Shown here: positions 55,888 to 64,000 of the stretch, piece by piece
Numbering within the stretch: position 1 is the first letter of the stretch
Layout of the letters: the number at the start of each line of letters is the position of its first letter
Assembly (NCBI RefSeq): GCF_003261585.1
Contig: NZ_POVU01000011.1
Coordinates: 1-64,000, forward strand
Direction: 5' to 3'
Length of the DNA stretch: 64,000 nt
Source of the DNA: Acinetobacter sp. MB5
GTDB taxonomy: Bacteria; Pseudomonadota; Gammaproteobacteria; Pseudomonadales; Moraxellaceae
Position numbers and translations under genes: made by a program
The notes under the pieces: generated by a model
What the model saw: the letters and a program-made list of their open reading frames with translations, nothing else
Database searches by the model: none
Told to the model about the DNA's origin: nothing

Positions 55888-56799
55888 ATGCTCATACCCC
55901 ATTTTGATGATACTCATGATGATGACTTCATTCATCCTGAACAGCGTGCTCAGGCAGCCAGCAAAACGACATGGGTGAGTGTTACGGTTAATTTATGTCT
56001 TTCGATTCTGCAAATTATCATTGGTCTTTTCTCCAAATCACAAGGTTTAGTTGCAGATGGGATTCACTCCCTCAGCGATCTGATTGCAGATTTTATTGTC
56101 CTGATTGCCAACCATTTCAGTCATAAAGATGCTGATGATGATCATCCTTTTGGGCATTATCGCTTTGAAAATGCAGCCTCTTTAATGTTGGGATTACTGT
56201 TATTGGGTGTCGGTATTGGCATGTCAATTTCTGCTATTCACAAGATCATGCATCATGAGGACATTCCTCAAGTCCATAGCATTGCCATTTATGTGGCAGC
56301 GACTGCCCTGATTGCCAAAGAACTCCTGTTCCGTTACATGCTCCGCATCGCAAAACAGGTTAAATCCAGTATGCTGGTCGCCAATGCATGGCACGCTCGT
56401 TCCGATGCCGCATCATCGTTAGTTGTTATGGTCGGGATTATTGGAAATTTGATGGGTTACCCAATTTTAGACCCAATTGCGGCCTTAATTGTCGGCTGTA
56501 TCATCCTGAAAATGGGCGGTGAGTTTGCATGGGAAGCACTGAGTGATTTAATGGACCGTGCAGCCGATGACAGCGAAGTCCAAGCCATTCGCCAAACTTT
56601 TCTCAGTACAGCAGGCATTAGCGGCGTACATAACATCCGTAGCCGAAAAATGGGCGACATGATTATTGTCGATGCACATATTGAAGTCGATGGTTCGCTC
56701 AGTGTACGAGAGGGACATGATATTGCGGTCAATGTCCGCAATCAGATTATGCAAAAGCACCGTGTCATTGATGTGATTACACATATCGATCCTGTATAA
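55888..56799 (+). CDS. Cation diffusion facilitator family transporter
   Basis: This 303-residue inner-membrane protein exports divalent metals (Zn, Co, Fe or Mn in known members) by proton antiport. It has six membrane segments. The metal site motifs are visible: HSLSD in helix 2 (VADGIHSLSDLIADF), HPFGHYRFE, and HARSDAASS in helix 5. The C-terminal cytoplasmic domain (RAADDSEVQAIRQTFLSTAGISGVHNIRSRKMG) is typical. The His- and Asp-rich N-terminal residues (HFDDTHDDDFIHPE) may bind metal. I chose the ATG at 55888, where CDF homology begins. Confidence 0.88.
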   Translation: MLIPHFDDTHDDDFIHPEQRAQAASKTTWVSVTVNLCLSILQIIIGLFSKSQGLVADGIHSLSDLIADFIVLIANHFSHKDADDDHPFGHYRFENAASLMLGLLLLGVGIGMSISAIHKIMHHEDIPQVHSIAIYVAATALIAKELLFRYMLRIAKQVKSSMLVANAWHARSDAASSLVVMVGIIGNLMGYPILDPIAALIVGCIILKMGGEFAWEALSDLMDRAADDSEVQAIRQTFLSTAGISGVHNIRSRKMGDMIIVDAHIEVDGSLSVREGHDIAVNVRNQIMQKHRVIDVITHIDPV

Positions 56800-56997
56800 A
56801 TCAAGACTGGTTAACCACCAACAAAAAATAATTAAAAAAAAATCTTATATTTATACCAGATACCCTACAACACAAACATCTGGGTAAAGACCAACAGCGC
56901 GAAAGCCAAATCGACAAAATCAGCATAGTATTTCTGTATCTTTGTGAATTATGCTGACCTTTCGGCAGCATATTCAATCATCAGGGAATAAAAATAT

Positions 56998-57402
56998 ATG
57001 AAAAAAATTCGAGTTGAAACAGAGATCAATGCGCCCTTAGAAAAAATCTGGGCTGGTTATAATACCCCTCAGGATATTGAAAAATGGAATAGTGCTTCAC
57101 CCGACTGGCATACGGTAAAAGCAAGTTCTGACTTTACCGTTGGGGGAAAATTCTGTTCGCGGATGGAAGCCAAAGATGGCAGTATGGGATTTGATTTTGC
57201 TGGTGTTTTTACAAAAATTATTCCACAACAATTGGTCGAATATGACTTTGGTGAGCGTCATGCCAAAGTTGAATTTTTACAGAAACCGCATAGCGTCATA
57301 GTTAGCGTAGAATTTGATCCAGAAGATGAATTCCCAATCGAACAGCAGCGAATGGGTTGGCATGCAATTTTGAATAATTTCAAAGCCTACATCGAACAGT
57401 AA
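56998..57402 (+). CDS. SRPBCC/AHSA1-domain protein
   Basis: This 134-residue cytoplasmic protein has the START-like fold of the AHSA1 family: IRVETEINAPLEKIWAGYNTPQDIEKWNSASPDWHT, then VGGKFCSRMEAKDGSMGFDFAGVFTKIIPQQLVEYDFGERHAKVEF, and the C-terminal helix GWHAILNNFKAYIEQ. Members bind hydrophobic ligands or act in stress responses, and the exact role is unknown. It lies alone, 196 bp after the CDF gene, and is followed by a shared terminator with htpG. Confidence 0.88.
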   Translation: MKKIRVETEINAPLEKIWAGYNTPQDIEKWNSASPDWHTVKASSDFTVGGKFCSRMEAKDGSMGFDFAGVFTKIIPQQLVEYDFGERHAKVEFLQKPHSVIVSVEFDPEDEFPIEQQRMGWHAILNNFKAYIEQ

Positions 57403-57430
57403 GTAGACTTTTATTTCCGCAATTCAATAA

Positions 57431-57458
57431 AAAACCGAGCGATGCACTGCTCGGTTTT
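57431..57458. terminator. Terminator between the SRPBCC gene and htpG
   Basis: AAAACCGAGC and GCTCGGTTTT form a 10-bp perfect stem around GATGCACT. The two genes converge here, and A and T runs allow action in both directions. Confidence 0.88.
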
Positions 57459-57482
57459 CCAAACACTTAAAACTCTAACAAT

Positions 57483-59405
57483 TTATTTTAATAATAAGCT
57501 GTTAATACGTTTCACGTATGCTGCAGGATCTTCAGGTAAGCCACCTTCTGCAATCACCGCCTGATCAAAAATCACATTAGCCAAGTCGTCGAACTGCGCT
57601 GAGTTGTCGAGTTTTTTCACCAATGGGTGTTCAGGGTTAATCTCAAGAATTGGTTTGCTCTCAGGAACAGCCTGACCCGCCTGTTTCAACATGCGAAGCA
57701 ACTGCGGAGATAACTCACCTTCGCTGGTTACCAAACATGCAGGTGAATCGACTAGACGTGTGGTTACACGCACTTCTTTAGTTTTGTCTTTCAACGAATC
57801 AGAAAGTTTTTCAACCACTGGCTTGAAGTCTTCAGCGGCTTTTTCCAATGCCTTTTTCTCTTCAGCATCTTGCAAGTCACCCAAGTCTACCGCGCCTTTA
57901 GACACGCTTTGCATTGGTGTACCATCGAACTCATTGACAAAGTTCATTGCCCATTCATCGACACGATCCGCCATCAACAACACTTCGATGCCTTTTTTCT
58001 TAAAGACTTCAAGTTGTGGTGAGTTTTTCGCAGCCGCCAAACTATCCGCAGTCACATAGTAAATGGCTTTTTGCCCTTCTTTCATGCGTGCTTTATAGTC
58101 AGCTAAAGAAGTGCTGATTTCGTCACTGGTTGACGTTGCAAAACGTAAGATTTTTAAAATACGCTCACGGTTGCCAAAATCTTCGCCCAAACCTTCTTTG
58201 ATGACCGCACCAAATTCGCTATAGAACTGCTTGAATTTTTCCTGATCTTTTTCATCTTCAGATTTGGCTAAGCCATCAATCACCGTCAAAATACGGCGTG
58301 CATTGCCTTCGCGAATGGTTTTAACATCACGACTTTCTTGCAACAACTCACGGCTAACATTCAGTGGCAAGTCAGCACTGTCAACAACACCTTGTACAAA
58401 GCGCAAATAGTTTGGAATCAGATTATCTGCATCATCCATAATAAACACACGTTTTACATACAGTTTGATGCCTGCTTTCGCTTCACGTGTGAAAATGTCT
58501 TGAGAGGCTTTGCTTGGAATATATAAAAGCTGCGTATATTCAGTATTACCTTCAACACGGTTATGCGCCCACGCCAATGGTGCATCAAAGTCATGGGTTA
58601 AATTTTTATAGAACTCAACATATTGCTCTTCAGTCACTTCACTTTTGTTGCGTGTCCAAAGTGCACTTGCCGAGTTAACCGCTTCCCATTCATCGGTTTT
58701 GACATACTGACCTGCTTTTGGCTCTTCACCTTCAGCCACTTCTTCTTGCTGCCAAACTTCTTTTTGCATTTGAATTGGCAAGCTAATGTGGTCAGAGTAT
58801 TTGTTGATGATTTGCTTAACTTTATAAGACTCTAAATAGTCCAATGCATCGTCACGCAAATGCAAGATAATGTCAGTCCCGCGTGAAGTTTTCTCAATCT
58901 GTTCAACTTCAAACTCACCTGTACCACCGCTAATCCAGCGTACACCTTCAGATGCCGCAGCACCTGCACGGCGTGATTCAACGGTAATTTTTTCGGCAAC
59001 AATAAAGCCTGAGTAGAAACCGACACCAAACTGACCGATCAGTTGTGCATCCGATTTTTGGTCACCTGTCAGTTTAGACATAAAGTCTTTCGTCCCTGAC
59101 TTGGCAATTGTACCCAAGTTTTCAATCGCTTCTTGCTCAGTCAAACCAATACCATTGTCCGAAATGGTAATGGTTTTTTGCTCTTTATCGAGACTAACAC
59201 GGACATGCAGATCTGCATCATCTTCATAAAATTCTGGATGATTAATGCCTTCAAAACGGAGTTTGTCACAGGCATCTGACGCGTTTGAAATCAATTCACG
59301 AAGGAAAATTTCAGGATTGGAATATAGTGAATGCGTCACGAGATGCAAAAGTTGGGCAACTTCTGCCTGGAAACTATAGTTTTGTGAAGCTTTTTGTTCG
59401 CTCAT
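57483..59405 (-). CDS. htpG: Chaperone HtpG (Hsp90)
   Basis: HtpG is the bacterial Hsp90, an ATP-driven cytoplasmic chaperone. The 640-residue protein has the N-terminal GHKL ATPase ([62 protein letters not shown]), the middle domain with the catalytic Arg region [22 protein letters not shown] and the dimerisation domain. A possible sigma-32 promoter lies upstream at 59455-59479. The length matches E. coli HtpG. Confidence 0.97.
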   Translation of the reverse strand: MSEQKASQNYSFQAEVAQLLHLVTHSLYSNPEIFLRELISNASDACDKLRFEGINHPEFYEDDADLHVRVSLDKEQKTITISDNGIGLTEQEAIENLGTIAKSGTKDFMSKLTGDQKSDAQLIGQFGVGFYSGFIVAEKITVESRRAGAAASEGVRWISGGTGEFEVEQIEKTSRGTDIILHLRDDALDYLESYKVKQIINKYSDHISLPIQMQKEVWQQEEVAEGEEPKAGQYVKTDEWEAVNSASALWTRNKSEVTEEQYVEFYKNLTHDFDAPLAWAHNRVEGNTEYTQLLYIPSKASQDIFTREAKAGIKLYVKRVFIMDDADNLIPNYLRFVQGVVDSADLPLNVSRELLQESRDVKTIREGNARRILTVIDGLAKSEDEKDQEKFKQFYSEFGAVIKEGLGEDFGNRERILKILRFATSTSDEISTSLADYKARMKEGQKAIYYVTADSLAAAKNSPQLEVFKKKGIEVLLMADRVDEWAMNFVNEFDGTPMQSVSKGAVDLGDLQDAEEKKALEKAAEDFKPVVEKLSDSLKDKTKEVRVTTRLVDSPACLVTSEGELSPQLLRMLKQAGQAVPESKPILEINPEHPLVKKLDNSAQFDDLANVIFDQAVIAEGGLPEDPAAYVKRINSLLLK

Positions 59406-59454
59406 GAATCACTCCTTAACAGATACATCAGGTATTTTTTAGAATGCTTTATGA

Positions 59455-59479
59455 ATGGAGGGATTCTGAAATTTTTCAA
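59455..59479 (-). promoter_or_regulatory. Possible heat-shock (sigma-32) promoter of htpG
   Basis: On the minus strand TTGAAA (59479-59474) is followed after 13 bases by CTCCAT (59460-59455), close to the sigma-32 pattern CTTGAAA-N13-CCCATNT. It lies about 50-75 bases before the htpG ATG. Confidence 0.4.
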
Positions 59480-59625
59480 TCCTTAAATTTAAGATTTTTT
59501 ATTGATGAAAGCTGCGAAGCTCAAAATTTGACTTTTAAATAAGACAACTAAACCCTGATTAACGTACTTCAAAATGCGTACTCAACAGCAAAAATTGATT
59601 TAACCAATATTCAGCCCAAAATAAA

Positions 59626-59653
59626 AAAACCCCATTCAAAAGAATGAGGTTTT
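59626..59653 (-). terminator. Terminator of ompW
   Basis: AAAACCCCATTC and GAATGAGGTTTT pair with one mismatch around AAAA. A T run follows on the minus strand, 25 bp beyond the ompW stop. Confidence 0.75.
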
Positions 59654-59678
59654 AATTCTAACTCTGTTGCGAAGAGAC

Positions 59679-60290
59679 TTAGAAACGGTAGCTATAACCA
59701 ATTGTGTAAACCCATGGATTGACATCTAAAGAGCCAATTTTTGCACCATCAAGTTTTAGGTCAGAGCTGATATTTGCATAACGAACATCGGCGAACACAC
59801 CCCAGTTTTTCGCATCGGCAGGTTGGAAGTTAAAACCGACTTGACCTGCAACACCAAAAGCATTGTCAGCTTTCAGTTTTGTTCCCGCGATTACACCTGT
59901 TGTTTTTTCACCCCAGACAATCACCGCTGTCGCACCGACACCAATATATGGTGTAAAGCCTGTTGAATTTTTAAAGTTATATTTAACTGTTAGTGTCGGT
60001 GGCAATTCTTTAAAAGATGCAATTTTTGCCCCATTCGTCGTTACATCATGTTTTAAAGGCGTAGCAAGCAATAATTCCGTTGAAATATTGCTATTACCAA
60101 AAAAGTATTCTACAGATGGTGTAAAGCTATAAGCATTTTCGGCTTTAACATGAGTCACAGCCCCATCTGCCAAAGTATTATTATCTTCTGATGGAGCAAC
60201 AACACTACCACCGACTTTAACTTGCCAATTACCTGCAAATGTTGCAGAAGACGCTGCCAATAATGCTAGGACTAATGCTTGTTTCAACAT
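59679..60290 (-). CDS. ompW: Outer membrane protein OmpW family
   Basis: OmpW proteins are eight-stranded barrels with a hydrophobic channel for small nonpolar molecules. The 203-residue protein has a signal peptide ending in TFA, then WQVKVGGSVVAPSEDN, the block FTPSVEYFFGNSNISTELLLATPLKHDV and the conserved TLTVKYNFKNSTGFTPYIGVGATAVI, ending in YTIGYSYRF with the terminal Phe for BAM recognition. It stands alone with its own terminator and a long AT-rich upstream region. Confidence 0.93.
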   Translation of the reverse strand: MLKQALVLALLAASSATFAGNWQVKVGGSVVAPSEDNNTLADGAVTHVKAENAYSFTPSVEYFFGNSNISTELLLATPLKHDVTTNGAKIASFKELPPTLTVKYNFKNSTGFTPYIGVGATAVIVWGEKTTGVIAGTKLKADNAFGVAGQVGFNFQPADAKNWGVFADVRYANISSDLKLDGAKIGSLDVNPWVYTIGYSYRF

Positions 60291-60742
60291 TTTTAATACC
60301 CCTTTTATAGATTAAGTAAATATTAAAATCTGATTTAAACGAATGCAATACATTTTTTTACAAGTGTATATAATTAAAATATAAATATCTGTTTTCTAAA
60401 TACATATTTTTTATATCTTATTAATTTAGTTGGTTTTATTTTATTTAAATATAATATCCAACCATTTTAATAAGGTTAATTTAAATATGAATAAAATTCA
60501 TTTTATCTTATAAAAATTATATTATCCCGACCATTTTAATATGATTTAAATATCTTGTTTTTATATTTATTTATAATTTAACACCATAAATTAAATATAG
60601 TGTGAACCCAGTCAATCTTCTCTTAAATATTGTTATCTTTTATTATTCATATCATTTTCAACTTAGATTAAAATTTCACTTTGATTGCGCTCCTATCATC
60701 TCAAATCTATATAAAAACCACATAATGTCCATAAAATTATCT
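60291..60742. promoter_or_regulatory. Long AT-rich region upstream of ompW
   Basis: No gene is seen. Two similar blocks, TATCCAACCATTTTAATAAG (60456-60475) and TATCCCGACCATTTTAATAT (60524-60543), each followed within about 10 bases by TTTAAATAT, may be binding sites. The ompW promoter should be here. Confidence 0.45.
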
Positions 60743-60827
60743 ATTAGACTTCTTTCATAAGTCCTTTTTATTTCTCCCTAGTAGAGAAAAATAAAGAGGG
60801 TGTAAGCAATTATGAAAGAAGGCTATT
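60743..60827. repeat. Palindromic repeat element, copy 2 (MITE-like)
   Basis: This 85-bp element matches copy 1 (10222-10305) along its whole length, including the ends TTCTTTCATAA (60750-60760) and TTATGAAAGAA (60810-60820) and the middle block GAGAAAAATAAAGAGGGTGTAA. Its internal palindrome is less perfect than in copy 1. CTATT occurs at both ends (60741-60745 and 60823-60827). Confidence 0.7.
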
Positions 60828-60953
60828 GATTAGCATGCAACTTTCCTTTTTTCATGACTGCATTTGAAATTTTTTTGGCGAAACTCATAGATCAATGCTG
60901 AACATAGACCTGAAGATGAGATCATGGCCTGAGATTTAGACCAACGCAGATAC

Positions 60954-60984
60954 AAAAAAGGCTATCCAATCGATAGCCTTTTTT
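60954..60984 (-). terminator. Terminator of the glycine-zipper lipoprotein gene
   Basis: AAAAAAGGCTATC and GATAGCCTTTTTT form a 13-bp perfect stem around CAATC. A/T runs on both sides make it a strong terminator in the minus direction. Confidence 0.85.
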
Positions 60985-61002
60985 TCCAACCTTACTTTAG
61001 GT

Positions 61003-61362
61003 TTATTTATTTTCTTGAATAGCAGCACCTGCACCACCACCGATGGCACCACCAATCGCAGCGCCAGCATCGCCACCGAGTACCGCTTTACCAATGACAG
61101 CCCCCACACCAGCGCCAATCGCGCTACTGGTTGTCGTTTTAGAATTGCTATTTTGAGTGTGGCTGCCAATTCCTGCACCAGCAGCAGCGCCCACACCTGC
61201 ACCTAAACCACCACCAACATGATTACCTGCACCACCACCAATCGCTCCACCTAAAGCAGCGGCACCAATTCGTTGATTGGAAGGAGACATATCCTGACAG
61301 CCAGCCAACATTAACCCAGTCAATGCAGTGATTAGACATAGGCTCAATACTTTTTTCATCAT
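61003..61362 (-). CDS. Glycine-zipper 2TM-domain lipoprotein
   Basis: This 119-residue lipoprotein has a signal with lipobox LAGC (Cys22) and then a glycine- and alanine-rich body with repeated GxxxG zipper motifs (GAAALGGAIGGGAGNHVGGG and AIGAGVGAVIGKAVLGGDAG) separated by a short polar loop (HTQNSNSKTTTSS). It resembles SlyB/OsmB-type envelope proteins, possibly outer-membrane, induced by stress. GGAG precedes two adjacent ATG codons (61362 and 61359), so the start may be either. It has its own terminator. Confidence 0.85.
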   Translation of the reverse strand: MMKKVLSLCLITALTGLMLAGCQDMSPSNQRIGAAALGGAIGGGAGNHVGGGLGAGVGAAAGAGIGSHTQNSNSKTTTSSAIGAGVGAVIGKAVLGGDAGAAIGGAIGGGAGAAIQENK

Positions 61363-61601
61363 TCAACTCCGAAACAGATTACTTCATCATTAACTATTAG
61401 ACTAAACTTTTTTATAACAAAGGCTAATCACATTTTGTTACAACCAAGAATTTTCTTACTGTGTTTTTGTAATCCCGCTCTAAACGCACCAATACAATGC
61501 AAAATAATTTTAATTAGCACAAAATATGTGCAGTAAGGATTTTTTTTGTGAACTCATAGCTAAGCTTCTATACAATATGCGCGCATGAATTGGAGTGAAC
61601 A

Positions 61602-62966
61602 ATGTCAGAGACATCTACTTTACAGCGTGGACTAAGTACGCGTCATATCCGTTTCCTTGCGCTGGGCTCAGCGATTGGAACGGGGCTATTTTATGGTTCA
61701 GCATCCGCCATCAAACAGGCAGGGCCATCGGTCTTACTTGCCTACATGATTGCAGGTATTGCCATTTATATCGTCATGCGTGCACTGGGTGAAATGGCTG
61801 TCCATAACCCTGTTTCAGACTCATTTAGCCGCTATGCATCTGAATATTTAAGTCCATTGGCAGGCTTTACCACAGGCTGGACCTATGTCTTTGAAATGGT
61901 GATTGTCGCGATTGCTGATGTCACGGCATTTGGTATTTATATGGGTTTCTGGTTCCCCGATGTCCCGCGCTGGATTTGGGTACTCTCAGTCATTTTATTC
62001 CTTGGCGCAATTAACCTGATTCATGTCAAAGTGTATGGTGAAGTAGAATTTTGGCTGTCGATTGTGAAAGTCACCGCAATTATTGCCATGATTTTAGGTG
62101 GTTTTGGCATCATGCTCTATGGCATGCATATTCCAAATAGCGACTTCACCCCAGGGATTGCCAATTTATGGCAAAACGGCGGTTTCATGCCCAATGGCAT
62201 TGCTGGGTTTATTGCCTGCTTCTCGGTTGTAGTATTTGCTTTTGGTGGTATTGAAATCATTGGTGTCACCGCAGGTGAAACCCAAGACCCGAAAACCGCA
62301 ATTCCACGAGCCATTAATGCCGTACCGATTCGTATTATTCTGTTCTATGTTCTGACGATTTTTGTGTTGATGTCGATTTTTCCATGGAATCAAATCGGGA
62401 CATCAGGCAGTCCATTTGTTCAGATCTTTGAAGGTTTAGGCATTAAATCTGCAGCAGCCATTCTGAATGTCGTGGTGATTACTGCGGCTGTTTCAGCCAT
62501 TAACAGTGATGTCTTTGGCGCAGGCCGTATGATGTACGGTATGGCACTCAAAGGACATGCACCCAAAGTTTTCTGCAAAACGTCTAAAAATGGCGCTCCC
62601 CTCATGCCTGTTGTCGTCATGACGGTTGTGCTTTTGGTTGGTGTGGTTCTGAATTACCTCATTCCAGAAAATGTCTTTGAAATCATTGCTTCTATCGCCA
62701 CCTTTGCAACGGTGTATGTCTGGCTCATGATCTTATTAGCACAAATGGGCATGCGTAAAAAACTCAGTGCTGAAGAAATCAAAAAACTGGATTTCCCTGT
62801 CATTGGCTGGCCGATTGCCCCAATTCTGGCAACTGCATTTATGATTTTTGTGATTGCGATGATTGGTTACTTCCCTGACTCACGCCCTGCGCTGTATGTC
62901 GGTGCAGCGTGGCTGGCATTACTAGCTGTTGCACATAAATTCTTGGTTTCAGCAAAACACAAATAA
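61602..62966 (+). CDS. Amino acid permease (AAT family)
   Basis: This 454-residue APC-superfamily carrier has about 12 membrane segments. The first contains [28 protein letters not shown], the amino acid-binding pattern of the AroP/ProY/GabP branch, and the conserved [20 protein letters not shown] and [34 protein letters not shown] follow. Import of a neutral or aromatic amino acid, proline, histidine or GABA is possible; the sequence alone does not decide. It has its own terminator. Confidence 0.88.
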   Translation: MSETSTLQRGLSTRHIRFLALGSAIGTGLFYGSASAIKQAGPSVLLAYMIAGIAIYIVMRALGEMAVHNPVSDSFSRYASEYLSPLAGFTTGWTYVFEMVIVAIADVTAFGIYMGFWFPDVPRWIWVLSVILFLGAINLIHVKVYGEVEFWLSIVKVTAIIAMILGGFGIMLYGMHIPNSDFTPGIANLWQNGGFMPNGIAGFIACFSVVVFAFGGIEIIGVTAGETQDPKTAIPRAINAVPIRIILFYVLTIFVLMSIFPWNQIGTSGSPFVQIFEGLGIKSAAAILNVVVITAAVSAINSDVFGAGRMMYGMALKGHAPKVFCKTSKNGAPLMPVVVMTVVLLVGVVLNYLIPENVFEIIASIATFATVYVWLMILLAQMGMRKKLSAEEIKKLDFPVIGWPIAPILATAFMIFVIAMIGYFPDSRPALYVGAAWLALLAVAHKFLVSAKHK

Positions 62967-62994
62967 GAACTTAACTAAATTGATCAAACTCAAG

Positions 62995-63025
62995 GCCTTG
63001 TTGCAGCACTCAACAAGGCTTTTTT
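62995..63025 (+). terminator. Terminator of the amino acid permease gene
   Basis: GCCTTGTTG and CAACAAGGC form a 9-bp perfect stem around CAGCACT, followed by six T on the plus strand. Confidence 0.88.
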
Positions 63026-63095
63026 ATGTTTATAATTTTAATCAAGCGTAGAATATCCATATACCATCCGAAGTATGTCACTTTGAGAATGATCC

Positions 63096-64000
63096 ATGAA
63101 AAAAGCCCAACAGCACCATCGTGTAATCTATATTGCACTTTTGGGCAACCTGATTATTGCAGTTGCCAAATTTATTGCGGCTTTTCTCACCTCTAGCGCC
63201 GCAATGCTCAGCGAAGCGGTGCATTCCGTCGTTGATACGCTCAATGAAATTTTACTGCTCTACGGTTTAAAAAAATCCCAACAACCCCCCGATGATGAAC
63301 ACCCCTTTGGCTATGGTCGTGAGTTGTATTTTTGGTCATTTATGGTGGCATTACTGGTTTTTGCATTAGGTTCTGTCGTTTCGATTTATCAGGGGATTCA
63401 TCATATTTTCCAGCCTGAACCGATCAAATCGCCCATGATTAACTATGTTATTTTGGCAATTGCCTTTATCTGCGAAGGTTTTTCATGGCTGGTCGCACTC
63501 AAAGGTTTTCGCAAGTACAAAGGCAATATGGGCTATTTTGAAGCGTTCCGTAAAAGCAAAGATCCGACCATTTTTACTGTCTTATTTGAAGATAGTGCTG
63601 CACTGGTTGGCCTAGTCATCGCCTTTTTGGGGGTGTTTTTATCTCACTATTACCATGCACCAATACTAGATGGCATTGCCTCTATTTTAATTGGCTGTAT
63701 TTTGGCGATTGTGGCTTTCTTTATGGCACGCGAAACTAAAGGTCTACTGATGGGTGAATCTGCCGATCCTGCGCTGCCTAAGCACATTTTAGAGCTGGTT
63801 CAGCAAGATTATGATGTTCTACATGCCAATGGTGTTCTTACTCAGCAAATGGGTGCACATCAGGTCATTGCCTCTCTCAGTTTAGAGTTTAAAGATAATC
63901 TGACATCCGATGAAATCGAAGCCTGTGTCAATCGTTTAGAAACACGAGTCAAACGTATGCACCCTGAAATCGTGGGTTTATTTATCAAACCACAAACAAA
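63096..64000 (+). CDS. Second cation diffusion facilitator transporter, cut by the right edge
   Basis: The frame opens at the ATG at 63096 (MKKAQQHHRVIYIALLGNLI) and stays open for 301 codons to the window end. It encodes a CDF transporter with the helix-2 metal site HSVVD (SEAVHSVVDTLNEILLLYG), DDEHPFGYGRELYFW and a helix-5 DSAALVG region in which the second metal-site Asp lies in FEDSAAL. The C-terminal domain is nearly complete, ending in VGLFIKPQTK at the edge. It belongs to a different CDF subgroup than the 55888 gene (HPFGYGRE rather than HPFGHYRFE). A few residues may be missing. Confidence 0.88.
   Translation, partial: MKKAQQHHRVIYIALLGNLIIAVAKFIAAFLTSSAAMLSEAVHSVVDTLNEILLLYGLKKSQQPPDDEHPFGYGRELYFWSFMVALLVFALGSVVSIYQGIHHIFQPEPIKSPMINYVILAIAFICEGFSWLVALKGFRKYKGNMGYFEAFRKSKDPTIFTVLFEDSAALVGLVIAFLGVFLSHYYHAPILDGIASILIGCILAIVAFFMARETKGLLMGESADPALPKHILELVQQDYDVLHANGVLTQQMGAHQVIASLSLEFKDNLTSDEIEACVNRLETRVKRMHPEIVGLFIKPQT

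Overview
The window looks like chromosomal DNA of an Acinetobacter species (Moraxellaceae, Gammaproteobacteria). The support is the moderate-to-low GC with AT-rich intergenic DNA, the gene orders tpiA-secG-tRNA-Leu, pilB-pilC-pilD-coaE, recN-yqgE-ruvX and uvrC-pgsA, and the protein families present (LpxO-type hydroxylase, OprD- and OmpW-type outer membrane proteins, FrnE-type DsbA protein). I see no complete insertion sequence, prophage, rRNA operon or CRISPR array. The only RNA gene recognised is one tRNA-Leu(GAG).

Region by region. 1-4.6 kb: a minus-strand alkanesulfonate operon (ssuA-ssuD-ssuC-ssuB), with the start of another minus-strand gene cut by the left edge. 4.6-10.2 kb: a nucleoside deaminase and a BMP-family (nucleoside-type) ABC importer with binding protein, double ATPase and two permeases. 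10.5-19.4 kb: an orphan small protein, then a D-amino-acid/D-serine cluster: MFS transporter, amidase, LysR regulator, D-serine dehydratase, DadA-like oxidase, RidA-like deaminase and OprD-type porin. 19.7-30.9 kb: core genes, namely tRNA-Leu, secG, tpiA, pilBCD, coaE, an EamA exporter, rlmB, ppnP, recN, yqgE and ruvX. 31-35.6 kb: an AaeXBA-like aromatic-acid efflux system facing an IclR regulator. 35.6-44.8 kb: a SulP-carbonic anhydrase fusion, pgsA, uvrC, a secreted protein made of two 90-residue repeats, lpxO, and a histidine acid phosphatase next to a KdgM-like porin. 45.3-52.1 kb: fadBA, a GNAT acetyltransferase, a TDT-family transporter and a cdsA-plsC pair. 52.3-64 kb: a FrnE-type thiol oxidoreductase, two Acinetobacter-type hypothetical genes (one with a ParB-like motif), a His-rich putative barrel protein, a CDF metal exporter, a SRPBCC protein, htpG, ompW, a glycine-zipper lipoprotein, an amino-acid permease and a second CDF gene cut by the right edge.

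The most coherent accessory system is the 11.0-19.4 kb cluster. DsdA makes 2-aminoacrylate from D-serine and a RidA homologue that can clear that intermediate sits two genes away. A DadA-like flavoprotein would oxidise other D-amino acids, while a porin and an MFS carrier could supply substrate. A 15-bp inverted repeat, TTGCCAAAWTGGCAA, lies about 85-95 bp before the start codon of the porin operon and of the MFS gene, with a partial copy before the amidase. I infer that one regulator, most simply the LysR protein encoded inside the cluster, controls all three units.

Other signals worth following are an 84-85 bp palindromic repeat present twice, paired direct repeats before the IclR/efflux promoters, and an 11-bp perfect hairpin containing the ribosome binding site and start codon of the TDT transporter gene. 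Also notable are an apparent U-U mismatch in the acceptor stem of the tRNA-Leu and a terminator that forms the overlapping 3' ends of coaE and the EamA gene. Functions come from recognising families and motifs by eye; no database search was run.
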